From Conidiobolus incongruus B7586 (Eukaryota > Entomophthoromycota > Entomophthoromycetes > Entomophthorales > Conidiobolaceae): a stretch of DNA of 21,069 bases. Under the pieces are notes generated by a model. The model was given only the letters and a program-made list of their open reading frames with translations, was not told the DNA's origin and searched no databases. Positions within the stretch are counted from its first letter, which is position 1, and each line of letters starts with the position of its first letter. Both the position numbers and the translations under genes were made by a program. The stretch covers positions 1 to 21,069 of the forward strand of contig JNEM01011366.1 of NCBI GenBank assembly GCA_000697335.1, read 5' to 3'. Shown in pieces: positions 11,691 through 21,069 of the stretch.

Positions 11691-12522
11691 ATGATGTCTC
11701 CAGATGAAAGCACTTTATATTTTAATTTAGATCAGGAAGAGACTAGTAGTTTATTCTCAGAATTACAACTCCCCAATACTTCAAATTCTTCAAAATCTCT
11801 AAAACTGTCGCAACCTTCAGATACCTCTACTTCTTCATGTGCTAATTTATCAACTTGCAACAACGAGTTCGGGATAGAGCCCTCCATACTGACGGAGGGC
11901 ATGAAGGGAGAGAGTATTACAAGTACGAATTATGAGGATAATTACGAATCTAAACACCCTTCAAGTTCCGACAATTTATCTCACGAAATTACGGATGAAA
12001 TGATAATGGAAAAACGCAAGTCTAAAGTGAGTAAAGAAATTCGTAAAAAATTAACTTTAGAGCGTAACCGAGTTGCAGGTAAATTAAATTATTGATTATT
12101 TTTAAAATATTTATTAATTATTGATAACAGCTAAAAATTCTAGACTTAAAAAGAAGTTATGGTACAGCAATTTAAACCTCAACTTAAAACTACTCAAAAC
12201 TAAAAATGACGAACAACGCAAACTGAACAAATCCCTCATTCAAAATTTAACCTCTATCAAGGAAGAATTACTCAAACTCGGCCCAGAAGGTGCTAAACTT
12301 GTGGAAGATTTGACGATTCCCGAACCGAGTCAAGCTCCTGAATTACCCAGTAGTATCAATTGGAAGGAGCTCGATACCCTGGTAGGAAATTTGGATTTTG
12401 ATCAACTGGCGCAGGTTGCTCAATCCGTATCTGGAGATTTGTCCCAGATCGGGTTCAATAAGACAGGTTTGGCTACTTTGGCCTCGGCAACTGGTGGTAG
12501 TTTAGATCGTAAAGAATCTTAA
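11691..12522 (+). CDS. bZIP transcription factor
   Basis: Two exons, 11691-12078 and 12131-12522, joined across a 52-nt GT-AG phase-1 intron, give 259 residues. The N-terminal 100 residues are Ser/Thr/Asn-rich and acidic, like an activation region. The basic region (about 107-137) contains NRVAAKNSR (N126 to R134), the invariant N-x-x-AA-x-x-S-R DNA-contact signature. The leucine zipper starts exactly ten residues after R134, with heptad positions L144, L151, Q158, L165, I172, L179. A C-terminal region of about 75 residues (INWKELDTLVGNLDFDQLAQ) is predicted mostly helical and is not recognised. The intron splits the second Ala of the basic region; if retained it gives a stop at 12093-12095, before the key contact residues. 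It resembles ATF/CREB-type fungal factors, but I cannot name the subfamily. A second ATG follows directly at 11694. The stop is 17 bp from the RCE1 stop on the other strand. Confidence 0.9.
11879..11900 (+). repeat. GC-rich perfect inverted repeat inside the bZIP coding region
   Basis: GCCCTCC and GGAGGGC form a perfect 7-bp stem around an 8-nt loop, in frame within exon 1 of the bZIP gene. A G/C-only stem core this strong stands out in such an AT-rich window and could fold in the mRNA. No function is implied by the sequence alone. Confidence 0.6.
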
Positions 12523-12539
12523 TGATTTTTTTTTATTTT

Positions 12540-13693
12540 TTAAAAATAAATTAAATTGAAGGTGAAAACTATTAAGGAAATGAATTGAATAATCATAATT
12601 ACTAAAAATCATATTAGTATGATAAAAATTGAATAATTTATGAAGGTAATTACATTGTCTTTGATTTTTACTCAAAGTTAAATCGGGTAATGTAGGTAAT
12701 CCCATTACATTACAAAATATATGACTTAATATAGGTCCATAAATACTCTCTAAATCATAGTATTAATATTTAAAAATATTCGTATTTGCTAACATCAATT
12801 ACTCGTTTTTAACAAAGTAAAACCACAGTAACCTCCAAATAATGAAGTAAATCCGAATTGAAAAACTATTCGTTCATATTAGTACCTTAAAAATTCCAAA
12901 AAATATATATTTACCAGTGATTAATATAATTTTTTGAAATTGTTCTCCCTTTCTATATAGTTCAATACCGTGATGAACGTGAGCTAAATTTTGTTTAATA
13001 TAGAAACAATTAAAAAAAATAATGGTATTACCTAAACCAAAATAAACTGAAGTCCAAAAAACTTTATAAAAAGTGGTCATTTGGGTAAATTGAAATAATA
13101 ATATATTACAACTCCTAAATACCAATTCTTCAATGAAAGGACCCTAACAACCATATAATTAATATTGAAAATTATTAATATACTATTAAAATATACCCAA
13201 ATATAATTTCTAAACCCCTTCCAAGAATTGATCACATTCCAAAAATCATACTTCCAATAAAATTGAGATTGAAAAGGTAATTGATTCAGATAATATAACT
13301 CTAATAAATTTCCCAAGTAAATAAGAATTGTTAAATAGAGAGGTTTTAAAGTGTATATAAAGTTGGGATTTTGAAAACCTATTAACTGGAACAAGTTTTT
13401 GAGCTTGGAATATTCAGACTAAAAAACAAATTGGTGAATATTATATAATAAATAATAGTTACAGAATTTACGTTAAATTGTCCCAATACTCCCAGTTCAT
13501 TTAGCTTATAATAACTGTGACCGATAGACAGAATACCAACGACTAGAGTACATACCAATCGAAATTGTATTACTTTCGGATGATCTCGACCCAAGTTTAG
13601 ATATTTTTTAGGTAATAAGTAAAAGGTTAGGACGAAGAGAATAGAGTTTATTACAGCAAATTGACTTGCTTCGGATGAAGATATGGATATCAT
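12540..13693 (-). CDS. RCE1: CAAX prenyl protease 2 (Rce1)
   Basis: ER-membrane intramembrane protease that removes the last three residues (-AAX) from prenylated CAAX proteins such as Ras and a-factor-like pheromones, before carboxyl methylation. Seven exons: 13693-13463, 13418-13197, 13143-13032, 12983-12915, 12865-12803, 12749-12654, 12601-12540. Introns are 44, 53, 48, 49, 53 and 52 nt, two with an exact TACTAAT branch point; the product is 284 residues (yeast 315, human 329). All three ABI-family motifs are present and intact: GPFIEELVFR (E156, E157, R161), FGLAHVHH (F186, H190) and SHIFCNVMG (H242, N246). Catalytic residues thus match yeast Glu156, His194 and His248. The rest is hydrophobic, with several membrane segments and a final one (IMIIQFISLIVFTFNLIYF) encoded only if the last intron is removed. 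The splice phases and the motifs, two of which are completed only by splicing, support the model strongly. Confidence 0.92.
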
Positions 13694-15147
13694 TATTAAA
13701 TTAATTCTAAGTATAAAAATAGGATGATATAATTATTAAATTAAGAGATTAATTTATTCACAAAATTGTGATATTGATGATGATTTTAATTATATTGGAA
13801 TTGGTTGACTGAACCTAATCCCATAAAATAAGTGTCTTATATGAAAAATTGAAATTATATTCCCTACTATTGACATAATACAGAATAATCATCATAGTAT
13901 AAACTCAAAATGCAATGAATAATATGTCAAAATGCCAACAGTTCCTAATTATCATAACTGTCTATCGAAGACAAAAAAAATATAAAAGTTACAACTCGTA
14001 AAAGATATTTAAGTCACACTCAAAATTTATCAGTTAGTTTTAGAATTAACTGAATAAATAATTTTATAATGATATTATACTGATTAATTCAATATTTAAT
14101 CAATTTCCAAAAGATCAAGGTACGTCAACTTACCGCAGCGTTAACAAATTTATAATTAATAAAATTAGTTCAAGAAGTTAACATTATTTTTGAAGTGAAA
14201 TTTTTAGATTTTCAATTGAATCAATTGTATTTCTAAGTGTAATAACCTATTCCTCAATAGTTTATCATTTGATAATTATATATAGATTTTTGATTCAATC
14301 TATTTAATAATCAATTGATAAAATTAATTTTAATTGGAAATGATAACTTCAAGAAACAATATATCCAATTGATATAAAATATTAATTTTTTATATATAAT
14401 CATAATTTAGGTCTATAATGAATTTAATTCAACTAAGAAATTAAAAATTAACTAATTCATGAGAAGACTGAATCAATTAAACGATTTTAATCAACAGAAT
14501 GACAATTTTACAGTTGAAATTGATATATATAAGTTCAAATTAATCCATAATAATCAATTATTTTAATTATTTTTATACCTTTAGAATTAGAATTGCAAAT
14601 TCTTTAAAGTATGAAATTTACAAAAATACTACTTTGGAAAAAGGCACTAGCAATTTGGAAATTCAAACTGATATTGAGAATAAAGAATCATCCAAGTAAA
14701 TGTAAACAATTCAACAGTCAATTCATAATTAATAATAGATTATGATGAAATCAACAACCAGAACAAATTAAGCTATTCAAGAAGTAGCAATTAATTTTGT
14801 ATAATGTATTTAGAGTAAATTTCACTATATTAACTTTAGGATTTTTGTAATAATTAACAGATTGTATTAGAATCAAAAATTGATTGATTTTTCAATTCCA
14901 AATTACTTAATCTGGTGAAAGAATAATTCGATTGAATTCACTGTTTTAATAAATAGCATTTTTTATTATGAAGGTATTGATCATATTCATAAATTTAGCT
15001 ATTTTATCCAATATCAAAATCTTAATAATTGATAACTTTGAATTAATATTTAATTGAATTACAATTAATTTATTCAAAAGAAAAGGTATCATTAATTCTG
15101 ATTAAAATTTAACAGTAATATTTTCGTTCATTTTAATTATTCATTGT
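13694..15147. other. AT-rich spacer between RCE1 and OYE copy 3
   Basis: About 1.45 kb with no supportable gene. A 41-codon frame at about 14611-14736 starts with a mildly hydrophobic stretch but has no motif and AT-driven composition. No tRNA-like cloverleaf or repeat relation to other parts was noticed by eye. The RCE1 promoter must lie in the part next to 13694. Confidence 0.55.
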
Positions 15148-16335
15148 CTATTGAATGGTAAAATTCTTTGTAAATTGCCTGATGCAATTACTCGCGTTTG
15201 ACTTGATTATATAGTGATATTGTTTTGACAATTGAACGTCAAAATTTAGTTCACCGCCAGCTCTCTTAACAAAACTTGAATATCTCAGAAATGCACCGCT
15301 GACAGTCACCAAATCAGGCTTTTGATCTTCCAAAATGGTATTAGAATCAGTGCGTGAAGTAATTAATCCAACTTCATTTATTAAGATACCGACTTCACGC
15401 GTCCTGTGGGAAAATGGTATTTCATACCGAGATCCAATTAGAATCTTTTGGCTGAGGAATTGATGAAAGGTGAGGCTTCGATTAAATCAACTCTTTTAGA
15501 TTTGAGGGTGTGAGCAAGTCTGACAGTTTGTTCCAATTCCCAAGTATCTTCCTGGTTAACACAATCAATCAAGCTCAATCTGACAAATAATGGCTTGTTC
15601 TTAGGCCAAATTTCAATAATGTCATCAATAACCAAAGACAAATGGATTCAATTTTCAAAACAGTTCCATTTTCGTCGACTCAATGATTAGAAACGGAATT
15701 GAGGAATTGATGAATGAGTTAGCTGGAGTGCCTTGGATCTCAAAAACATTATAACCAGAATCATTCACTCTTCTAGCTGCTACTTTAATTTGTTCCTTGG
15801 TGAGTACTTTTGGTTTAATAAAATATTTAGTTTCCCAAATTTTATTAGAGGGTTCAACTACATTTTATCCACTATCTTCAGGTCCCACAATTCCTTTAGG
15901 ATTGGGGAAGAGAGGAGGGAAAGTATTGGCTTTGCGACTAGCATGAGCAATTTGAATACCAATTTTACCACCGAGATTGTGAACCAAATCAACTACTCGT
16001 TTATGACCTTCAACATGTTCTTCATGATAAATACCAGCACAATAAGGAGTAATTCTTCCATTAGCTTGGACAGCAGTAGCTTCAACAATGATCAAACCAG
16101 CTCCATTCAAAGCATATTGACCATAGTGAGCAAGATGGAAATCAGTCAAATAACCATCTTCAGATGAGTACATGCACATAGGACTGACGACTACTCGATT
16201 GGGCAAAGTGACAGATTTGATGGTAAAAGGTTGCAATAACTTGGGTACATCTTCGATCTTTTGAGCTTTCTTCAATATAGCTTGACCAGGAGTAGCAGTG
16301 ATAGGGTGGTAGAATTGGGTAGGATTGTTAACCAT
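15148..16335 (-). pseudogene. Old Yellow Enzyme pseudogene, copy 3
   Basis: Starts MVNNPTQFYH at 16335, a position equivalent to the start of copy 1. The first 157 residues are well kept (LPNRVVVSPMCMYSS with Cys and the family-typical Tyr, GRITPYCAGIYHEEH, IQIAHASRK). The rest is broken: a stop at 15865-15867 at a Trp position, loss of about six codons before AARRV, no HxxH pair (EIQGT instead of EIHGAH), then two or more frame changes. Further on LFVRLS (around 15590), VRLAHTLKSK, YEIPFSHRTRE and SSFVKRAG can still be followed, ending QYHY near 15200. The frame stays open upstream of 16335 to 16458, but homology begins at 16335. The intact half is nearly identical to copy 1 over 197 nt, while the decayed half resembles copy 2 (VRLAH), suggesting later conversion of the front half. 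No introns. Confidence 0.85.
16004..16200 (-). repeat. Near-identical tract shared with OYE copy 1 (3107-3303)
   Basis: Partner of the copy 1 tract. There are three differences in 197 nt, all within the first 48 nt of the tract in the coding direction; the remaining 149 nt are identical. The two lie in opposite orientation about 12.7 kb apart. Confidence 0.75.
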
Positions 16336-16417
16336 TTGATGATGAAAGATAAAGCTAATATAAATACAGTTGATTAAATATGTTGATGATTCAGTACTCA
16401 ATAATAAAATTCTAGCA

Positions 16418-16423
16418 TTTATA
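16418..16423 (-). promoter_or_regulatory. TATA box of OYE copy 3
   Basis: On the minus strand TATAAA (in context AATATAAATGC) begins 88 nt before the ATG at 16335, close to the 86 and 84 nt seen for copies 1 and 2. Confidence 0.45.
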
Positions 16424-16458
16424 TTCTTTTTCAGTATATAATAAAAATTTATTGACAT

Positions 16459-17443
16459 TATTCAGATTAGTTCAACTAATGATTATTTTTAAAGATATTA
16501 TTAAATATTTTTTTTTCAAATGACATTATTAATCTAAGTGATTAAAAATTTCAAAAAATATTTTAAATCAATTTTTTTATTTGATAAATTAATAGTTATT
16601 TTTTCTAACTCTTAAAAAAATAAAATTTAAAACTCAATTAATATACAAATAAATCAATTATTTAATTGAAATTATATTTGAGAAATTTCAAAATATATTT
16701 ATATATTTTTAATATAAAGTTATTATTAAAATGTTTATAATTTGAAAATAAGATTACTTTAGTCATATAGATAGGCTTGATTTTAAAAATTAATACTAAT
16801 TTATTCAAACTTTATAAATTTTATAATTTATAATTAATAGTTTAATGTTATGTTTCAATTTATAAGTATTATATTAAATGATATATATATTCTAGAGTAT
16901 AATAATAAATAATTAAAAAGTTGTTTAATTGGATTTTAATAAAAATTTTCTATTTAATTGAATATAATTTTAAATTTAAAAAATATAGTTAAGCTTTTTT
17001 ACTTAATTGAATTTTAATTTAAAATCATTTTATACAAGATAAATATTTTATATACTTAATTAATTTCAATATGTTGAATATGAAAAAAATTAAAAGAGCT
17101 CAATATAATATATATATATATAATTATGAGATATAGTAATAATTGTTATTGATGCACTGTTTTTAAAATATTTTTTCAAAATAATATAAAAAATAAAACA
17201 ATCAACTATTAAAATTTGAGTTAATTAATTAAAATTATAGATAGAGATATTTCCATTATAATTGAGTATTAATTTCAAAGTATAAGGTATTCATATTAAT
17301 AATTATTTCTTATTAACAAAATTTATAAATTTATTTATATTTTTATAAAAATTCCTAATTGCAATTAATAATTTAATTCAAAAAGTTAATTACTTCTAAT
17401 ATTTATTATAACTTGAAGTATCTAAAGTATTACTATAGAATTA
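16459..17443. other. AT-rich spacer between OYE copy 3 and the mariner
   Basis: Extremely AT-rich, with long A and T runs and a short TA repeat near 17108-17122. No open frame of note, RNA gene or recognisable element was seen. It ends at the TA target site of the mariner. Confidence 0.55.
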
Positions 17444-17544
17444 AAGAAATGGGAAATTTTTTAATTTCTGATTTTTCAAACATATTATTAGTTTTAAATA
17501 AAAAAATATATACAAAACAAATAGGAAAATAAATAGTTTGAAAT

Positions 17545-17570
17545 TATATATATATATATATATATATATA
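17545..17570 (+). repeat. (TA)13 microsatellite inside the mariner leader
   Basis: Thirteen perfect TA units. Copies A and C have only short AT-alternating tracts at the matching place, so the run expanded in this copy. Confidence 0.9.
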
Positions 17571-17971
17571 ATAACTTTTTTAATTTAAAAATTAGTTGTT
17601 TAATTTAATTATACTTAATTTAAATAATAAACATCAAAAGTTTTTTATTTTAGTATTAGTAAAACTTAACTATAAACCCTCTAAAATCATTTAAAATTTA
17701 TAAACAGCTTTTAGTAATAAAGTATTATCTAAATTAACAATTTATTGCTAGGTAAATTACTTTAAAATTAAGAAAAAAACTACCTAAAACCTACTAAAAT
17801 CTAAAAGATTAATTTTAACTGTTACTTTTTTAATTGTTAATAAAGTAAAAAAATATATTGAAAAACACCTTTTTATTTTAGTTAACAAATTATTAAGATA
17901 TTTTAATATTAGTTACACAAGTATTTTATATATATTAAAGTTTAAATTAAAATTAATTAATAAAAATATAA

Positions 17972-18646
17972 TAATAGGTACTTTATAATTTAACTAAAGC
18001 TTAAAAAAAAGTTAGAGTAGCTATTGCTAAACAAAACTTACTAAGGTATAACTAGAAACTAAAGCTTTTACAGTGAATTATTATAATTAATAAATCTTAG
18101 ATTTTTTTATATAATCTTTTATTAAAATATAAATTAAAATGTTAGATTAAGCTAAATTAACCCCCTTTATAAATTCCTTTAAATAAACACTTTATTGATA
18201 AGCAAATATTAATTATTGTAATAAATTATAATAACATATGCTATTCTTATTTAGTTTTTAAAGGAAAATTAATTAATAGTAAACTTTATATTTCTTTTTT
18301 AAATAAAACTATTTCTAATTAATATTCTCAATATAATTTAAAAAAACCTATTATTTTGCATGATAATTATAAAATACATAAATCTAAATTTGTAAAAAAC
18401 TTTTTAATTAAAAATAACTAGAAAAAACTACCACATCTAGTATATTCCTTAGATTATAACCTATGTGATTATAATTGTTTTAGGTAATTAAAAAACCAGC
18501 TTACAGGAAAAAAAATTTCTGCAGGAAAATTTAATTGGTTTGTGAAACATCAAATTTCAGTCTTTAATAAAAAGAACTATTTTTTAGGTGTTAGATCTTT
18601 GCCAAAAGTATAGCAAAAAGTTATTAGAAATAAAGGAAACTATTAA
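17972..18646 (+). pseudogene. Mariner transposase remnant (D34D type)
   Basis: One frame can be followed for about 670 nt. In order it shows a WVPH-like segment with LTKA and KKVRVAIAKQ (from 17975), a remnant of the TGDE-x-W motif around 18083-18100 where the Asp codon now reads AAT, KGKLINSKLY, then LHDN (Asp codon 18362-18364), LPHLVYSLDYNLCDYNCF (Asp codon 18467-18469), GKKISAGKF and GVRSLPK near the end. The last two Asp codons have 34 residues between them, the mariner D34D spacing. Twelve in-frame stops are present (for example at 17975, 18002, 18053, 18074, 18098, 18419, 18485, 18611) but no frameshift in this span. Most sit where the family has Trp, Gln or Arg. Upstream (about 17760-17970) a helix-turn-helix-like part continues in another frame, so at least one indel lies there. 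Not functional. Confidence 0.85.
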
Positions 18647-18726
18647 TTTTATAATATATATTTATTTTTACTTTTTATATATTAAAATGTTAATTTTTTT
18701 CAATTGCAAAAAATTCACATTATTTA

Positions 18727-18917
18727 AATTACAAAGTAATATTAAATATATTAGATAAACAAGCAAATACCAAAATTATGTATATAATCTATAAATATTT
18801 TGAAAATTTATATTATATGTAATTATTAATAAATATATTCCTAAAGGTTTTGTTAATTATCCAAGACATTGTTAGTACAAAAAGAATAGAGAAGATAATG
18901 GGAATTCAATGTTTACC
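18727..18917. other. Short AT-rich spacer
   Basis: 191 bp between the mariner end and the stop codon of OYE copy 4. Nothing recognisable. Confidence 0.5.
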
Positions 18918-20075
18918 TTAAGTGTAATGGTGTTGAGTAGCCCATTGAACATGCTTACTCAACTCAAAGCCCGCTCTCTTCACAAAACTAGGATCTCTAA
19001 GGAATTCTCGTCCAATGAAGATCAAATCGGTCTTTTCTTCTTCTAAAATATCGTTAGCATCTTTGGGTGTCTTAATTAACCTAGCAGCTCCTGATAGTAT
19101 TCCAGGGTCTTCACGAATTCCATGAGCGAAAGGAACTTGATAACGAGGTCCAACTGAGATTTTTTGCTTTGGAGCGTTACCACTAGATGATATATCAATC
19201 AAATCAACACCCTTCTCTTTGAGAAGTTTGGAAATTTTTACACTTGCTTCAATATCCCAAGCATCTTCTTCATCAACTCTATTAGAAGCACTCAATCTGA
19301 CGAATAATGGCTTTTCTTTAGGCCAGATTTGGTTAACAAGATCAATTAATTTTAATAAAAAACGAGCCCTTTTTTCAAAGACCACCATATTCATCGGTGC
19401 GATGATTCAAACTGGGGACTTAAGAATTGCTGAACCAAATAACTGTGAGCTCCGTGGATTTCAAGGAAATCATATCCAGCATCATTTGTTCTACTAGCAC
19501 CAACCTTAAACGATTCGATCAGTTCTTTGATTCCTTCAATAGTGAGTGCTGCTGGCTTGATATAACCCCTAGCATCCCAAATTTTGGCTGATGGACCTAT
19601 TACATTTGTCCAACCTCCTTCTTCAACAGTAGCTAGTCCAAAAGGATTTGGTAAGGGTGGAAGGATGATACTAGCTTTGAGACCAGAATGAGCGATTTAA
19701 AAACCTATTGTAATGCCGAGATTATGAATCAAGTTAACAACTAAGTTATGACCTTCGGCGCATTCTTCATAGTAAATACCAGCACAGTAGGGACTAATTC
19801 TACCATTTATTTCAAAAGCTCTAGCTTCGACAATAATCAAACTGATCTCATTAATTGCGAATTGACTATAATGAGCAAGATAAAAACGGTCAAGTAACCA
19901 TGTTGAGATGAAAAAATACTCATTGAACTCACATCAACTCTATTACGCAATGTAACTAATTTATGGTAATAAGTTGTAACAATTTTGTCAAGTACTCTAC
20001 CTTTTGAACGTTTTTCAAAAGATCCATTCCGAATATAGCTTAAAAATTAGGATAAAATTTAGGATTGTGTACTAT
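18918..20075 (-). pseudogene. Old Yellow Enzyme pseudogene, copy 4
   Basis: Homology to copy 1 runs from about 20075 (the start codon position now reads ATA, followed by V-H-N-P) to the stop at 18918-18920. The front third is strongly decayed: NRVDVSSMSIFSS has lost the branch-typical Cys, and the frame shifts at the TDFHLAHY segment. An in-frame stop lies at 19697-19699. The middle is well preserved (PNPFGLATVEEGGWTNVIGPS, IKPAALTIEGIKELIESF, EIHGAH), and the last 150 residues are open from about 19394 ([35 protein letters not shown], ending QHHYT). Two more frame breaks lie between these parts around 19400-19430. At base level the middle is closest to copy 1. At the position of copy 1's frameshift this copy keeps frame, which supports a base loss in copy 1. 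Confidence 0.85.
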
Positions 20076-20652
20076 TTTCAAACTAATATATTACATCGCT
20101 ATTGTTAAATGGAATGTAATAAATTAATGATAGTATAAACCATATTCTATTGATAATTTTTATATTGAAATGTTTTTATAAGGATTCATTTGAAATAATA
20201 TAATATTCAATATTAATTACATTGTATTTAATATAAGTAATCATTTTTATTTATGATATAAATATTAATTTGATATCAATTCTTTTATTTAAACTTAGTT
20301 ATAGTTAATATACAATTACAAAATTCAAGAGTTTTTGTTAATTAACATACTTAGCATCCTCTTTTATATTTATTTATTTTCAATCATTAATTCATCTATT
20401 TGATTATTCACTATCGATTAATTGTTGGACTATTCCATATTAAGAATAATTAATATAATAGTACTTAATACCCTAAGAATGATTATGAATTCTTGGAATG
20501 TTTATATTTATTTATAGTTAAATGAATAATATATTAGTTAATGACTATTATATTATGAGTAATATAAAAAATTTTATCAATTTTTTTGAGTGATATAATA
20601 TATTTGGAATTTTAATATTTTTTAAAATTTATTTTTATTACTTTAAATTTTA
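20076..20652. other. AT-rich spacer between OYE copy 4 and the right mariner
   Basis: No gene, RNA or repeat seen. No clear TATA box at the 84-88 nt distance found in the other OYE copies, in line with the stronger decay of copy 4. Confidence 0.5.
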
Positions 20653-21069
20653 AATAATGAGAAATTTTTTAATTTCTTATATTTCAAATATATGATTAGC
20701 TTTGAACAATAAAATATATACAAATATAAATAAAAATATATATAGTTTTAAATTATATATATACCAGCTTTTTTGATTAAAAAATTGACTTTTAAAATTT
20801 GTTATTTAATTTAATTATACTCAAACCAAATAGTAATCATGAAAAGTTTCTTATATTAATATTAATAAAACTTGAACACAAGTTTTTTTATGTTATATAA
20901 AATTGATAAGTAATTATTAATAATGATACTTTATATAAATCAATTATTTATTTTTCAGTGAATTATTTTAAAATTAAAATAAAGTATTTAAAAACTTTTA
21001 TTATTAAAAAAATTAATTTTATTTTTTAATTTTTTCAATAATATTAAATTAAAAATTAAAAAATATTAT
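20653..21069 (+). mobile_element. Mariner-like element, 5' part, cut by window edge (copy C)
   Basis: Begins after TA (20651-20652) with AATAATGAGAAATTTTTT, the same terminal repeat as both ends of the copy at 17444-18724, and aligns with it over about 350 nt (TTTAATTTAATTATACT, ATTAATAAAACTT and TTTAAAATTAA blocks). It has the same orientation as copy B. The transposase core would lie beyond the window. The part seen is strongly AT-shifted and has no open frame. Confidence 0.7.

Larger units (their letters stand above)
17444..18724 (+). mobile_element. Mariner-like DNA transposon, full length, inactive (copy B)
   Basis: A complete Tc1/mariner-superfamily element of 1281 bp, the usual mariner size. 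The left end after TA (17442-17443) reads AAGAAATGGGAAATTTTTT. The complement of the right end, before TA (18725-18726), reads AATAATGTGAATTTTTT, so the two form terminal inverted repeats; copy C starts AATAATGAGAAATTTTTT. TA flanks on both sides fit the known TA target duplication. Inside is a decayed transposase on the plus strand. A (TA)13 run lies in the leader at 17545-17570. It sits between OYE copies 3 and 4 without interrupting either. Two further copies (1-351 and 20653 to the window end) show the family is repeated locally. Confidence 0.85.

Noticed and set aside
11879-11900. Hairpin as an Ire1-type (HAC1/XBP1) unconventional splice site
   Set aside because: Known sites occur as a pair of hairpins with a 7-nt loop and a conserved CNG/CNG-type cut. 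Here there is one hairpin with an 8-nt loop ATACTGAC, located far before the bZIP region, and an ordinary GT-AG intron is present.
15733-16167. 144-codon plus-strand frame
   Set aside because: It lies antisense to OYE copy 3. A similar antisense frame occurs at 3140-3364 opposite copy 1 only because the two copies are nearly identical there.

Overview
This is a very AT-rich stretch of eukaryotic nuclear DNA. It most likely comes from a fungus, and an early-diverging AT-rich lineage such as Conidiobolus or its relatives is my best guess. That placement is inference: it rests on base composition, on fourteen reconstructed spliceosomal introns of only 44-54 nt (some with a TACTAAT branch point), and on gene content (UBP14/USP5, RCE1, a bZIP factor, several Old Yellow Enzyme copies, a mariner element).

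Layout. 1-351 is the end of a mariner-like DNA transposon on the minus strand, cut by the window edge. 352-2971 has no convincing gene. 2972-4143 (+) is an Old Yellow Enzyme (OYE) gene of the YqjM type with a single 1-nt frameshift, and 5020-6198 (+) is a second, more decayed OYE copy. 6920-13693 is a compact gene core: UBP14 (+, 3 exons), a six-exon gene for a tail-anchored protein with a glycogen-binding module (-), a two-exon bZIP factor (+), and the seven-exon CAAX protease RCE1 (-). 15148-16335 (-) and 18918-20075 (-) are two more OYE pseudogenes. Between them, at 17444-18724, lies a full-length but dead 1.28-kb mariner. A third mariner copy starts at 20653 and runs off the right edge.

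How it fits together. The four core genes are ordinary single-copy housekeeping or regulatory genes: ubiquitin-chain recycling, glycogen binding at a membrane, transcription, and maturation of prenylated proteins. They are packed in convergent and divergent pairs, with only 17 bp between the bZIP and RCE1 stop codons. They share no obvious pathway. The flanks are gene-poor and repeat-rich. The OYE copies are mirror-symmetric around the core (1+, 2+ | 3-, 4-), with 1 resembling 4 and 2 resembling 3, which suggests an old inverted duplication later overprinted by gene conversion and transposon insertion.

I found no new defence, toxin or secondary-metabolite system. The points most worth following are the tail-anchored glycogen-binding protein with a possible Atg8-binding motif, the conversion tract between OYE copies 1 and 3, and the mariner, whose reading frame is interrupted by many stops but keeps frame for about 670 nt, in a manner resembling C-to-T mutation of repeats. 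Exon boundaries were read by eye from splice signals, phase and protein motifs and have no transcript support.
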